Of a DNA stretch of 64,000 nucleotides, positions 23,787 to 33,138 are shown piece after piece. The notes under the pieces were generated by a model. That model searched no databases, was not told the DNA's origin, and was given only the letters and a program-made list of their open reading frames with translations. The position numbers were made by a program, and so were the translations under genes. The stretch spans positions 310,749-374,748 of the forward strand of contig NZ_MRDM01000017.1 of the NCBI RefSeq assembly GCF_002008165.1, in the 5' to 3' direction. The DNA comes from Rhizobium laguerreae. GTDB taxonomy: Bacteria > Pseudomonadota > Alphaproteobacteria > Rhizobiales > Rhizobiaceae. How positions within the stretch are numbered: the stretch's first letter is position 1; each line of letters starts with the position of its first letter.

Positions 23787-25391
23787 ATGACATTCCACGA
23801 TTCCGAAACCGCAGAACTCCTTGGCTTGAGCGCCAATGCCTTGAGCGGAGACGCATACGAAGGCGCGTCCCGTTTCAGCAAAGAGCTCGCCAGCTACAGC
23901 CCGATGATCCGCTCGGCCGACGCCGATCTGCTGCCTGCGAAGTCGATGGCCGATGCGCGCACACGCGACACGGTTCGGAATGACGCCTATGTCCAGGGCG
24001 GCGCCACTCTCCGCAAGGACAATATCGTCGGCAGCTACTACATGCTGAACGCCAAGCCGGCGAGCACCGTGCTGTTCGGTAAGGAAGACGACAAGTGGGA
24101 AGGCGAGTGGCAGGAAGAGACCGAGGAGAAATTTGGCTTGTGGGCCGAGTCGCTCGACAACTGGCCGGACGCCGCGCGTCAGAACACGTTGACCGGTCTG
24201 GTCCGCATGGCCGTCGACACCCACACAGTTTATGGCGAGGCGCTCGCGTCCGTTGAGTGGCTGCGCGATCAGCCGCGCATGTTCTCGACGTCAATCCAGA
24301 TGATCGACACCGATCGTCTCTCCACGCCTCCTGAATATGCCGGCGACTTGACGGTGCGCGGTGGCATTCGCCGTAACCAGTATGGCGCGCCGCAGACCTA
24401 CTATATTCGCATGGCCCATCCGAGCGACTGGATGACGCCCGATTCCTACAAGTGGAAGCCGGTCGACATTCGCAAGCCGTGGGGCCGGCTGCAGATGATC
24501 CACATCTTCGAGCAGCTTCGTCCGGATCAGAGCCGCGGCATCTCCCTGATGGTGGCCGCGCTCTCCGAAATGAAGATGACGAAGAACTTCCGCCAGATGG
24601 TTCTTCAGCAGGCGGTCATGTACGCCAGCTACGCGGCGACGATCGAGTCCGAACTGCCGACCGAAGCGATTTTCGCGCAGCTCGGCGGCGAGTCGATGAC
24701 GCCCGAGACCATCCAGGCTGCGTTGTCCGGATATATGAGCGGCCACTATCAGACGCTCGACGACTTCATGGCGGGTGCGAAAAACCTGCACGTCAACGGG
24801 CTGAAGATCCCGCACCTGCCGCCCGGCACGAAATTCAAGATGCAGTCGCCAGTGGCGGCGGGGGGTCCGCTCGGCAGTGACTTCGAGCAGTCCCTTCTTC
24901 GTCATATCGCAGCAGCGCTCGGCGTCTCCTATGAGCAGCTTTCGCGCGACTACTCGAAGACCAACTATTCCTCGGCCCGCGCAGCGATGACAGAGACCTA
25001 CAAGGCCATGCTGTCGATCAAGCGCATGGTGGCCGATCGGTTCGCCTCGAGCATCTATTCTCTCTGGCTGGAAGAGGCGATCAACAAGGGTGAGATCACC
25101 TCCGTTCGCCGCAATATGCCGAGCTTCTACGAGAAGCAGTTCAAGGACGCCTACACCGCTTGCGATTGGGTCGGCGCCAGCCGTGGCCAGGTCGACGAAC
25201 TCAAGGAAACGCAGGCGGCGATCCTGCGCATCAATAACGGTCTCTCCGATCTCGAAACCGAGAATGCACGCCTTGGCTCCGACTGGCGCAAGCGCATGCG
25301 GCAGATGAAGCGCGAGATGGAGTGGAAGGATTTCTACAAGATCCTTCAGAACCCGACCGACAGCACGAACCATGAAAAGAAGGCCGCCTGA
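23787..25391 (+). CDS. Phage portal protein, lambda gpB family
   Basis: 534 aa, the usual length for lambda-type portals. The portal ring sits at one vertex of the capsid and threads DNA during packaging. Family features: an N-terminal arm with RDNAYVQGG-like segment, 'GEALASVEWL', an aromatic and proline-rich middle, 'LSRDYSKTNYSSARAAMTE' near residue 390, and a basic helical C-terminus. No terminase gene precedes it and no capsid decoration or major capsid gene follows, so this is a partial head module. The protease gene starts 2 nt after its stop. Confidence 0.9.
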   Translation: MTFHDSETAELLGLSANALSGDAYEGASRFSKELASYSPMIRSADADLLPAKSMADARTRDTVRNDAYVQGGATLRKDNIVGSYYMLNAKPASTVLFGKEDDKWEGEWQEETEEKFGLWAESLDNWPDAARQNTLTGLVRMAVDTHTVYGEALASVEWLRDQPRMFSTSIQMIDTDRLSTPPEYAGDLTVRGGIRRNQYGAPQTYYIRMAHPSDWMTPDSYKWKPVDIRKPWGRLQMIHIFEQLRPDQSRGISLMVAALSEMKMTKNFRQMVLQQAVMYASYAATIESELPTEAIFAQLGGESMTPETIQAALSGYMSGHYQTLDDFMAGAKNLHVNGLKIPHLPPGTKFKMQSPVAAGGPLGSDFEQSLLRHIAAALGVSYEQLSRDYSKTNYSSARAAMTETYKAMLSIKRMVADRFASSIYSLWLEEAINKGEITSVRRNMPSFYEKQFKDAYTACDWVGASRGQVDELKETQAAILRINNGLSDLETENARLGSDWRKRMRQMKREMEWKDFYKILQNPTDSTNHEKKAA

Positions 25392-25393
25392 AG

Positions 25394-26560
25394 ATGGAAA
25401 TGAACGCCCTCCTTTCCACCTTCCATGACGCGCCGGCCATGCTGCATCCTGGCATGCAGAATCGGTTCGAAGCGTTTCTACGCTCAGCGCAAGTCTCGCT
25501 CACCCGTATCGAGGCGCCAACCAGCAACGTTGTCATGCAGGACGATTTTTGGCCGGCGCCCGATAGCTGGCTGGCCGCCTATCGTCCTTACATCGTCAAG
25601 GACGAGATCCTGATGATCCCCGTTAAAGGCGTGCTTCTGTTCGGCGTCGGTTACGCGATCGGCGACTACGCGACCGGCTATGTCTACCTTACGAAGGCGC
25701 TCGAGCGCGGCCTGGCCGATCCTCAGGTTAAAGGGATTGCCTTCATCATCGACTCGCCTGGCGGGCATGTTGCCGGCAACTTCGATCTGGCTGACAAGAT
25801 TTTCAATGCTCGTGGTCAAAAGCCCATCCATGCTTTTGCGGCTGAGAACGCCTATTCGGCTGCCTACTCCATCGCTTCGGCATGCAGGACCGTGACTGTT
25901 GCCAGGACGGGAGGCGTCGGCTCCATCGGTGTCGTGACCGTCCATTTGGACGCGAGCAAAGCGATGGATGGCGCAGGGCTGAAGGTGACCTTCATCCACT
26001 ACGGCAAGCACAAGGTAGACGGTAACGCCTACGAGGCGCTTCCGGCCGACGTCAAGGACAGGATCCAGGCGCGTATCGACAATTTAGGCGAGCTCTTCGT
26101 GTCCACCGTGGCGCGGAACAGAGCGATGGACCCTCAGGCGGTCCGGGACACCGAAGCCCTCACGTTTGGCGCTGATGAGGCGGTATCGATCGGGTTGGCT
26201 GACAAGGTCGGAGTGCTCGACGGCGCCATTGCAGATTTTGCATCGTATCTATCCGGTCCAAAGGAAGACTCCATGACCACGAAAAATTCCATGGCGCTGC
26301 AATCGCCCGAGCCGATTGTGCGAGCGCAGCCACTCTCGAAGGCCGAGCAAGCACTCCGAGATGCAGGTTTCCCGCCGCGCTCCTCGTACGGCACGGTTAC
26401 TGACAAGTCTGCGGTTAAGCCGGGCGTGCACCCTTCACTGGTGACAGACGGAAATGGTCTCGCAGGCCTGTCCCACTCGAACGGCCGGACAATGGCGAAG
26501 ATCGAGCAGGCGCTAGAAGACGCCGGCTTCAAGCCGAAGAGCGCGACGAGTTCGAACTGA
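25394..26560 (+). CDS. S49-family head maturation protease (lambda gpC-like)
   Basis: 388 aa, SppA/ClpP-like fold. The core shows 'GIAFIIDSPGGHVAGNFDLAD' and then 'FAAENAYSAAYSIASAC', holding the nucleophile Ser of the Ser-Lys dyad, followed by 'TGGVGSIGVVTVHLD'. Such proteases cut scaffold and portal proteins during head assembly. After the protease domain (to about 290) a 95-residue tail with repeated 'EQALRDAGF'/'EQALEDAGF' units could be the embedded scaffold part. Directly coupled to the portal gene. ATG 25394 is used; a second ATG two codons on is possible. Confidence 0.88.
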   Translation: MEMNALLSTFHDAPAMLHPGMQNRFEAFLRSAQVSLTRIEAPTSNVVMQDDFWPAPDSWLAAYRPYIVKDEILMIPVKGVLLFGVGYAIGDYATGYVYLTKALERGLADPQVKGIAFIIDSPGGHVAGNFDLADKIFNARGQKPIHAFAAENAYSAAYSIASACRTVTVARTGGVGSIGVVTVHLDASKAMDGAGLKVTFIHYGKHKVDGNAYEALPADVKDRIQARIDNLGELFVSTVARNRAMDPQAVRDTEALTFGADEAVSIGLADKVGVLDGAIADFASYLSGPKEDSMTTKNSMALQSPEPIVRAQPLSKAEQALRDAGFPPRSSYGTVTDKSAVKPGVHPSLVTDGNGLAGLSHSNGRTMAKIEQALEDAGFKPKSATSSN

Positions 26561-26575
26561 TTGAGGACTGTAATC

Positions 26576-28222
26576 ATGACGCCAATAGGTATCAGCAGGA
26601 TTGGTGTCGGCATTAACGTTCGCCACTACAAGCGCGGCGGCGGGAATCGTCCGGAATGGATTGCGGATCCCAACCGCTATATGCCGGCCGCTACGCGTAC
26701 GCACTGGCCGGCCGGCTTCACCATGACCTATGCCTCCGGCCTGAATTATCAATGCTCGAAGCTGTTCTTTGGCTCTCCTGATTACCCTACCAATGATTTC
26801 CTGATCCCCTTCGTCGGCTTCGGCTTGACCGAGGGCGGCAGCGCTCCGCAGGAAACGATCAACCCCAATGCTGATATGTTGATCGACGAGGCGTTCTTCG
26901 TTCATCCGAGTGGCACCGAATATCCAATCCTCTTCGGAGGTAGCGCTGCGGCGACCGCAACGGCTGCTACGGGGATAGTTTACGGGCAGGTGACCCTGCC
27001 GACTGATCTTCCTGCTTGGTCGATCTTCGGCATTCGCACGGTCTATCACGGCACCGTCGGCAACACTTACATTGGTGCCTATCGCTGCCAGCGCCACCGC
27101 GGGGAGAAACTTTGGGCCGCAGGTGACATCGCCTCGGTGCGTGCGCTCGCTGCCTCCAATGGTCCAAGCACGCCAGCGATGGATCCTGACAATTGGTATA
27201 ACCTCGTCGGCACTGCGACCAACTCACAGCAGCTCGCTTATGGTCCGGCTCTAGTACTGGCAAAAGGGTGGGATGGTCGGCCGGTCCCTCTCGTGCTTGC
27301 GGATTCCCTCGTGGAGCGGCAAGAAATTGCCGCGTCGGCGGATGACAGAGGCAACATGGGCATTTGGCGGCGGTGGCTGGACCAGAGAGATTCGATTTGG
27401 GGGAGTTACATTCCGCTTGTCATGGGCGTGCCAGGCTCGAAATCCGTTCAGGAACTTGCCGCCTCGGCTACCAAACGGTGGGATCTCATAGACACCATCA
27501 AGACGACCTATAACGCGGGCAAGGACATCTGGACTTTCGTCCTCGACCAGTCGGGCCGAAATGACAACAGCGCCACCGCAAGCACTTGGTCCAGTGCCAA
27601 GTTCGGTCTCGTCGATCGCGTGAAAAGTCGTTATGGAGCGGGTATCCACGTCGTTGGCATCACCCTCATGCCGACATTCACCTCAACAGATGCGGGCAGG
27701 ACAGTGGCGGGGTTTGCTGTTTCGGCATTGTGGAACCCCGTGACGGGCACCCTAAAAACTGTGAACGACAGCATCAAATCGTCGCCGCGATATAATGCTG
27801 TCATCGACATGGTACCTGCCTTCATGTCCGACAGCGACCCGACCAAGGGGCCGGCCGCCGAGATGTTCCAATTGGGGAATGTCATCGGCCATCCCGGCAA
27901 TCAGGACGGCGTAACCACGTGGGACACGATAAAGCTGCACACCTCGGTGCCGATCGGGTCGCGCATCATGTTTGAGTATCAACCGGGGCAGTGGACAAGC
28001 CGCCTGCTGATGAGTCGAACAGACAACGGTGACGGAACCGCTGACTACAAGGTCACGGGTGATGGAATCTTCGCGACCATCGTCCAAGACGACGCGACCC
28101 TTCTGGCGCATGGCATGAATCTGGACGTCAGCTCCTTTGTCCACCCGACGCTTCACGGAATTCTCAGGACGGTGAGCCGCATCCCACAGGCAGAGAAGGC
28201 AAAATTCCATCCTCTCGTCTAG
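26576..28222 (+). CDS. Virion-associated SGNH/GDSL-like hydrolase candidate
   Basis: 548 aa from ATG 26576, which has TTGAGGA 8 nt upstream (the open frame begins 15 nt earlier). Residues about 230-440 show a GDSL-like block (LVLADSLVERQ, with the Asp-Ser pair) and a block III GxND (DQSGRNDNS), then a pattern of strand 'GIHVVGITLMPTF' as in SGNH esterases; the last block (DxxH) is uncertain ('MFQLGNVIGHPGNQD'). The N-terminal 220 residues are beta-rich. Such proteins on phage particles deacetylate surface polysaccharide. It follows the protease after 15 nt, where capsid genes would be expected. Confidence 0.5.
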   Translation: MTPIGISRIGVGINVRHYKRGGGNRPEWIADPNRYMPAATRTHWPAGFTMTYASGLNYQCSKLFFGSPDYPTNDFLIPFVGFGLTEGGSAPQETINPNADMLIDEAFFVHPSGTEYPILFGGSAAATATAATGIVYGQVTLPTDLPAWSIFGIRTVYHGTVGNTYIGAYRCQRHRGEKLWAAGDIASVRALAASNGPSTPAMDPDNWYNLVGTATNSQQLAYGPALVLAKGWDGRPVPLVLADSLVERQEIAASADDRGNMGIWRRWLDQRDSIWGSYIPLVMGVPGSKSVQELAASATKRWDLIDTIKTTYNAGKDIWTFVLDQSGRNDNSATASTWSSAKFGLVDRVKSRYGAGIHVVGITLMPTFTSTDAGRTVAGFAVSALWNPVTGTLKTVNDSIKSSPRYNAVIDMVPAFMSDSDPTKGPAAEMFQLGNVIGHPGNQDGVTTWDTIKLHTSVPIGSRIMFEYQPGQWTSRLLMSRTDNGDGTADYKVTGDGIFATIVQDDATLLAHGMNLDVSSFVHPTLHGILRTVSRIPQAEKAKFHPLV

Positions 28223-28269
28223 ATGGAGAGGCCGGACAAAAACGAGCCCCATCATACTGGAGGTGGCTT

Positions 28270-29217
28270 CTAGCCGTTACTCACTCTGTCAGGTTTTATG
28301 TATCCCCGTTCAACGAGAGTTAGATAGTCCGCACTACCTTCGCCATAGACCTCCTTTTGTCGCCTTTCGAGTTGAGAGGGCGCGATTTCCGGGAGGCCCT
28401 GAAGCTCGTGAAGCACTGTGTAATCCCTATAGGGCATCCTCATCCGGGTGAGGATGACATAGCTGATGCTGAGAGCACCGTTCGCGATAGACGCGGCAGC
28501 GATGATGTAACTCCACATGCCGAGACGAGCACTTTTCCATACATCAATCGCTATCGTGATGTAGAGAGCGGTATAGAGGCAAAAGTATAATAACAATAAA
28601 ACAAGGAATGCCACCGACGCCGCAATGAAATAATTGCTGTACAGCCGAGAGTAGCTGATATGAGGAAGCTGGATCGGCGATGGAGGGGAAAAGTTCTCGA
28701 AGTAAAAGTACTTTGCTGTGTAAATACCGCGGAGCTCCACCGGAAAATTGTTTAGTATCGAATATTTCATTGCGCTTTCAATTGTGTAAATATTATTTTG
28801 TATAAGCAAACAATAAATGCCTGCTAGGCTTGAGAAAAATATTAGGAAATCTCTAACGCCTTTCGGATCTACCACCGAAACGCCCGGTATCGAGAACTTT
28901 AGGCCGATTGAGAAATAGTCGGTGAGCAAGAACGCGAATATCATCGCATTGACGAATATAATCCGGTTTGCCTTCGTCCTGGCCGCATCACGTGCAGGAA
29001 GCAGGTCGTCGACGAATTTCTTGTCCAGTTTGAAGTCATCGCCTTCAGGTTCATAATTTGCGAGGTCAAGTTGAGTGATCTCGCCTGGCGTCTTCCAAAT
29101 CAATGGAAAGTTTTTTCTAAATCGCCGACGTTCGCGAAGCTGATAGGCGGCCATCACGAACGGCCGTGTAACCGATATATACAGCTGTTGAAGTCGGGTT
29201 TGCGGTAAGCCGGTCAT
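28270..29217 (-). CDS. Four-helix membrane protein (315 aa), unknown
   Basis: Hydrophobic segments at about 88-108, 125-145, 200-225 and 240-262; a basic N-terminal cytosolic part with RERRRFRKNF and a 45-residue cytosolic tail. No channel or transporter motif recognised. It is among the most AT-rich genes here, clearly unlike the chromosome. It converges on the SGNH-like gene and is divergent from the HEXXH peptidase gene, a layout that would suit an accessory exclusion or defence unit. Function unknown. Confidence 0.6.
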   Translation of the reverse strand: MTGLPQTRLQQLYISVTRPFVMAAYQLRERRRFRKNFPLIWKTPGEITQLDLANYEPEGDDFKLDKKFVDDLLPARDAARTKANRIIFVNAMIFAFLLTDYFSIGLKFSIPGVSVVDPKGVRDFLIFFSSLAGIYCLLIQNNIYTIESAMKYSILNNFPVELRGIYTAKYFYFENFSPPSPIQLPHISYSRLYSNYFIAASVAFLVLLLLYFCLYTALYITIAIDVWKSARLGMWSYIIAAASIANGALSISYVILTRMRMPYRDYTVLHELQGLPEIAPSQLERRQKEVYGEGSADYLTLVERGYIKPDRVSNG

Positions 29218-29459
29218 GTCGCGTCTTCGGTTGAATCTTTGTCAATGAGAGCAACCTTTAGCATCGCCGTGCTTAAGTTCGATAGTGTCGAATTCTAATC
29301 TGACCTTACAGTACCTAGCGAAACACGACTTGCGCTCGGCCAAAGGGTGCTAAATGTGCCGCGATGAACGGCACTCGAACCGGGAATGTGGGTGACGCGT
29401 GCTCGACTTGTAGTGGAATTCTGTTACCGTTTGCCCGGCCTCAACAGGAGTAAAGAATT

Positions 29460-30554
29460 TTGCCCGCAGATTTCGAAAAGCTGATTCTTGCAAGCGGGAT
29501 GGCAAGCTGCGATCCGAAACAATTAGGTCCTTGGGCCACGCTAATCGAGACTACGCTAGAGCGCTTCAGAAGATTGTCGGATTCCAGGTCTGCAGCCCAT
29601 GCCACGGCTGCCCATCAAATCGCAATCGGTTACAGCGATGACAATGATTTCAACGCGTTCGCCGATACCATCCAAGGTGAAGACATAATAGCGATCGCCC
29701 AAAATGTCCCAATCTCGCTTGCGCTACTATTCAAGCGCGCGATGCTGTTTAGAGGCATAATGCCTTGGGTTGGCAAGTTCGACGACAGCCATGTCGATCC
29801 AGAACCCATTACAGCAGAGGATATTCTTTTTGCGCTTGACAACAGACCTCCGCATCCACCTGGGGAGCTCGACGAACTCAGAACCAAACTCGCGCATTTG
29901 ATGACTGGTATCGCGTTGGATTTTGTCTTTTTGCATGAGATGGGGCATGTCTGGAACGGCCACACTAGTTTATTTCGTAATCGATATGGCTTGAGATTAA
30001 CGGAGATCGAGCGCGGTAAAAAAGTGCCATTGAGCCCGATCGACAGACAAACACTCGAGATGGATGCCGATTGTTATGCAGGCCGTTTAATGGCGACATA
30101 TCCGACTCCAGAGAAGGACTGGCTGCCAGTGAACCCCGGTTGGGAGAAGGAGTTCGGGGAGGGGAGTACGTTTCTGATTATCCGAAATTTCGCGATCTAT
30201 CTGGCGATGCGTTGCTTTAACGATGCTGCAAGCCTGGAGAATATAGAAAACAGCAATTATCCGCCGGTAGCACTGAGGCAGTACTTCGTAATGGGCACCT
30301 GGTTTGCCGCGCTCAACAAGGACACGGGCCGTGACCAGGCCGAGCTCATACGGTTGGCGCTACCGATTATTGGAGCCGGGGAGCTTTCGTTTTCCCTGCT
30401 AACTGGAAATCCCATTGATGATTCCGGTGTGAAGCTTGCATACAGCGCAGAAGGCATCGAATATGCTACAGGTCTACTCAGAAACTGGGCGAAACTTCAT
30501 CCTGATCTAGATCCGCTGAAAAGAGGTGGAACACTTGCCCCGGTACAGTTTTGA
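29460..30554 (+). CDS. HEXXH metallopeptidase, possibly Lit/U49-like
   Basis: 364 aa. Start is TTG 29460 with AGGAG 9 nt upstream. The zinc site is HEMGHVWNGH (about 160-170), with a likely third ligand Glu in LEMDADCYAGRLMA about 38 residues later, a gluzincin arrangement. No signal peptide, so it acts in the cytosol. The spacing and the DAD motif resemble M48 and U49 peptidases; prophage Lit (U49) cleaves EF-Tu and aborts phage infection. The link to Lit is an inference from motif and prophage setting only. Confidence 0.6.
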   Translation: MPADFEKLILASGMASCDPKQLGPWATLIETTLERFRRLSDSRSAAHATAAHQIAIGYSDDNDFNAFADTIQGEDIIAIAQNVPISLALLFKRAMLFRGIMPWVGKFDDSHVDPEPITAEDILFALDNRPPHPPGELDELRTKLAHLMTGIALDFVFLHEMGHVWNGHTSLFRNRYGLRLTEIERGKKVPLSPIDRQTLEMDADCYAGRLMATYPTPEKDWLPVNPGWEKEFGEGSTFLIIRNFAIYLAMRCFNDAASLENIENSNYPPVALRQYFVMGTWFAALNKDTGRDQAELIRLALPIIGAGELSFSLLTGNPIDDSGVKLAYSAEGIEYATGLLRNWAKLHPDLDPLKRGGTLAPVQF

Positions 30555-30584
30555 CCTTTCGTACTGTGCTAGGGGGAGGCGCAC

Positions 30585-30968
30585 TTATGGCTTCGCGTCA
30601 CACCAGTCATTCCGCCGCCTCGGACTCCACGTCCGCGCGAACCCTTCCTTGAGCAGCGTCTTCCCAATCTCTTCACCGTTCGTTCGGTAGATGTTGACGA
30701 GCGGCCGGTGCGACGAGGTCTTGTCGACCGCGCCGCTCGACACGACACGCAATCCCTTTTCGGCCAAAAGTTCCTTGAGCCTTCCCTTGGCGATCAGCGC
30801 CAGCTTCCGTTCCTTCACGCACTTTGCGTGCGAACCGATTTCTGGTGTATCGATGCCCGAGACGAAAGGAACGCCTTCTCCCAGCAGTCGCATGTTCTGC
30901 CCGTCGCATTTGACCGTGTCACCGTCGACGACGCTCAGCGATGCGCAGATAATCAGTCCAGCAATCAT
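30585..30968 (-). CDS. Thermonuclease-family (SNase-like) protein
   Basis: 127 aa with a short hydrophobic N-terminus that may be a signal peptide (MIAGLIICASLSVVDGDTV). The SNase fold shows VVDGDTVKC, IDTPEIG (Arg-Asp/Glu region), ARGRL-like helix and 'FARTWSPRRRNDWCDA' near the end. Family members cut DNA and RNA with calcium, often outside the cytosol. Many rhizobial genomes carry several such short versions; catalytic completeness cannot be judged here. Confidence 0.75.
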   Translation of the reverse strand: MIAGLIICASLSVVDGDTVKCDGQNMRLLGEGVPFVSGIDTPEIGSHAKCVKERKLALIAKGRLKELLAEKGLRVVSSGAVDKTSSHRPLVNIYRTNGEEIGKTLLKEGFARTWSPRRRNDWCDAKP

Positions 30969-30976
30969 CGCAGCAT

Positions 30977-31186
30977 CTATTCGTTCGAGGCCATGATTGG
31001 CTCGCCCCTCGGAATGCTCCGCATGATCTCAAGCAGCTCTTCCATAGATTCTCTTGCCTGCTCAAAGCCTCCTATGAGCGCGCTTCGTTGGTCTCGATCG
31101 TCGATCGCGTGGGCCGCCATCTCGATTAAGCGAAGCTGGTCTCGCAGAAGATTAGCTTTGTCGATAAGGTGGGTACGGTGGTTCAT
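30977..31186 (-). CDS. Small helical hypothetical protein (69 aa)
   Basis: ATG 31186 with GGAG 6 nt upstream. The product is helical and acidic (ANLLRDQLRLIEMAAHAIDDRDQRSALI), with no transmembrane region. It lies 8 nt upstream of the nuclease gene, probably in the same transcription unit. Unknown function. Confidence 0.55.
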   Translation of the reverse strand: MNHRTHLIDKANLLRDQLRLIEMAAHAIDDRDQRSALIGGFEQARESMEELLEIMRSIPRGEPIMASNE

Positions 31187-31267
31187 AGGTTCTCCGCAAA
31201 ATTGCCTCAGCTCCTGAGGGTGAGCACTGATGCGAGCTATCGTTATCGGCTCCGCAAGGCTTTCCCG

Positions 31268-31828
31268 CTATTTCGAACCCCGAGCTTCGTCCAGGAGTGT
31301 ATTGGCCACGATACCAGTGATCTCCTTGTGGTAGATGCCGAAATGCTGAAGGCTGAAGAGGCCATCTTCCTTTCCGTCGGAAAGACCGGCCCGCTTCAAA
31401 TGTAAAAGAAGATCGCTCCGAGAAACATAACAGCCCAGCGTCTTGGTCCATATGTATAGTTCGTTGAAGGCTCCGAGACCCACTAATTCATTGGTAGATC
31501 GAAACAATTCAACACAGAGCGTTGACGTCTCCGAAAGCTCCCACAGTGCATATTCAGGTGTGGCGGTGAGCCGGCTGATACGAGCGCTATCGGTAGTGTT
31601 CATCTCCTTTTTCAGCCAGGCCAACACCGTCGGAGAGTTCCGTGGTATCCGGCTATCAAAGCTCTCCCAATACGCAAGCCCGGTCCGGGCGAGTGCTCTG
31701 CGGTCAGCAACACCCATTGGCGTCATCCCAAAGTGGGTAGCGGACATTACTGCCTTGTCGAGTTCAAGCGTGCTCGCTGCTGCGGGTACAGCAAAGCAGA
31801 ATGCCAGCACAACCATCAGAATTCTCAT
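31268..31828 (-). CDS. Secreted hypothetical protein (186 aa)
   Basis: Start ATG 31828 is chosen because it puts a clear signal peptide first (MRILMVVLAFCFAVPAAAS) and has GAGG 8 nt upstream; the longer frame from 31888 adds 20 polar residues. The mature part is soluble with two or three cysteines. No family recognised. Cargo gene, leftward. Confidence 0.6.
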   Translation of the reverse strand: MRILMVVLAFCFAVPAAASTLELDKAVMSATHFGMTPMGVADRRALARTGLAYWESFDSRIPRNSPTVLAWLKKEMNTTDSARISRLTATPEYALWELSETSTLCVELFRSTNELVGLGAFNELYIWTKTLGCYVSRSDLLLHLKRAGLSDGKEDGLFSLQHFGIYHKEITGIVANTLLDEARGSK

Positions 31829-31847
31829 TTCCAGACCTCGCAAGGGG

Positions 31848-32276
31848 TCATGCTGACCCATCAACATCGCCGTCTTCATCCAACGCATGCATCGGCAGAT
31901 AGGTGTTCTTCTCCATCCACTCGCGGACGATAAACCTGATCATGTCGTTACGCGTCTTGCCGAGCTCGCCGGCTAGGTCGCGCAGAGCGTCCTCGACATC
32001 ATCTTCCATCGAGACGGTGCCGGCATTGCGCAGCCGCAGTGCCGCGCGGCGCAGCATGATCTGGAGGTCCGCTCGCGAGATATCTCCGATCCGATCGGCG
32101 GCGTCTTCGAGGAGGGTGGCGGTGTCGGGGGAATTCATTTCGCGGGTGACATTCCGGTTGGTCGTGCGGAAGAACGTCCGCGTGGAACGGTGGATATCGA
32201 CACGTTGCATGTTGCGCAACCGGCGTACATATTGCACGGTAGCTTTACCGGATCCGGAGGGAATGGCCCTGACCAT
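31848..32276 (-). CDS. Probable ribbon-helix-helix-like protein (up to 142 aa)
   Basis: ATG 32276 follows AAGGAGGGG closely; ATG 32138 would give a 96-residue protein (MNSPDTATLLEDAADRIGD...) without the strongly basic first 46 residues and is the more typical-looking product. The C-terminal part has 'LAGELGKTRNDMIRFIVREWMEKN', like the second helix of RHH proteins. Probably DNA-binding and regulatory. The choice of start is open. Confidence 0.5.
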   Translation of the reverse strand: MVRAIPSGSGKATVQYVRRLRNMQRVDIHRSTRTFFRTTNRNVTREMNSPDTATLLEDAADRIGDISRADLQIMLRRAALRLRNAGTVSMEDDVEDALRDLAGELGKTRNDMIRFIVREWMEKNTYLPMHALDEDGDVDGSA

Positions 32277-32574
32277 CCCCTCCTTTGCGGGTACAGCTCC
32301 AGCCGCTGAGGGACGACATCGTTGTGTTTTCCAGGCACAGTCGTTTCCTTGGCGGCCGTTGCACTATGACGCAAATCATTGATGCCGTGCGCATGGGCGG
32401 CGTTTAATCCACATGTTTATGCACTTTGGATTTGAGGCTCGGCTACATGGCCGGTGCGCCGGTCGGGTGTTGTCCATGTCTAGTCTGGCGCTCACGGCTT
32501 CTTGCCGGTTAGTGCGAACAGTCATACACGGGTTCAGAATTACAGGGAGGGCCGCACGCTTGCTTAAGCACTTG

Positions 32575-33135
32575 ATGATCGCTGTAGACTGGTTTGGGCC
32601 TTACTCGTCGGTCAAAGAAGCACGTGACGCTGCGAGACCTTATGATTGGCCGGGCCTGTACATGTTGATTGGTAAGGTCGGGGAAGAGGAGGCGTCCCGG
32701 GCTCAATATGTTGGAATCAGCGCGTCGCTCAGCGGACGGCTCACGGCTCGACATCATAAGCTTGGATCTGAGGCGATCGAGGCGCGTGGGATTCGAGAGC
32801 TCCGACTTTGGCTCGGCGAAGTAACGACTGCGGAACCTGGCGGGAAGAAAATGAAGATCACTAGAGCCACCCTGAACTATTCGGAGTGGCTTCATGCGCG
32901 CTTTATGAAGCTTCCTCTCAATGATCTGAGAACCAAAACGCTGCCCGATAGAAGCGTAACGGTTCTCAATAGGTGGTGGAAAACGGATTTCGCCACACTT
33001 CAGGCCAGGAGGCCTCACCCCGACTGGCCAAATCTGATTGACTTTCCTCACTACGGCTTGCCTGCGCGCACGGTATGGTTCGGCGGGAAGCAGCGCACAT
33101 TTTCAAATGCAGACAACTACGCTCATCCTGAATGA
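32575..33135 (+). CDS. GIY-YIG-like protein (186 aa)
   Basis: Start ATG 32575 (MIAVDWFGPYSS) is preferred; the frame is open 162 nt further up but that part reads as non-coding. A GIY-YIG nuclease pattern is visible: WPGLYMLIG at about 24-32, then AQYVGISASLSGRLTARHH at about 42-60 with the conserved Arg. The later Glu is not certain (EWLHARFM). GIY-YIG proteins cut DNA in repair, transposition or restriction. Not seen in an operon; convergent with two small minus-strand genes. Confidence 0.55.
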   Translation: MIAVDWFGPYSSVKEARDAARPYDWPGLYMLIGKVGEEEASRAQYVGISASLSGRLTARHHKLGSEAIEARGIRELRLWLGEVTTAEPGGKKMKITRATLNYSEWLHARFMKLPLNDLRTKTLPDRSVTVLNRWWKTDFATLQARRPHPDWPNLIDFPHYGLPARTVWFGGKQRTFSNADNYAHPE

Positions 33136-33138
33136 CCA

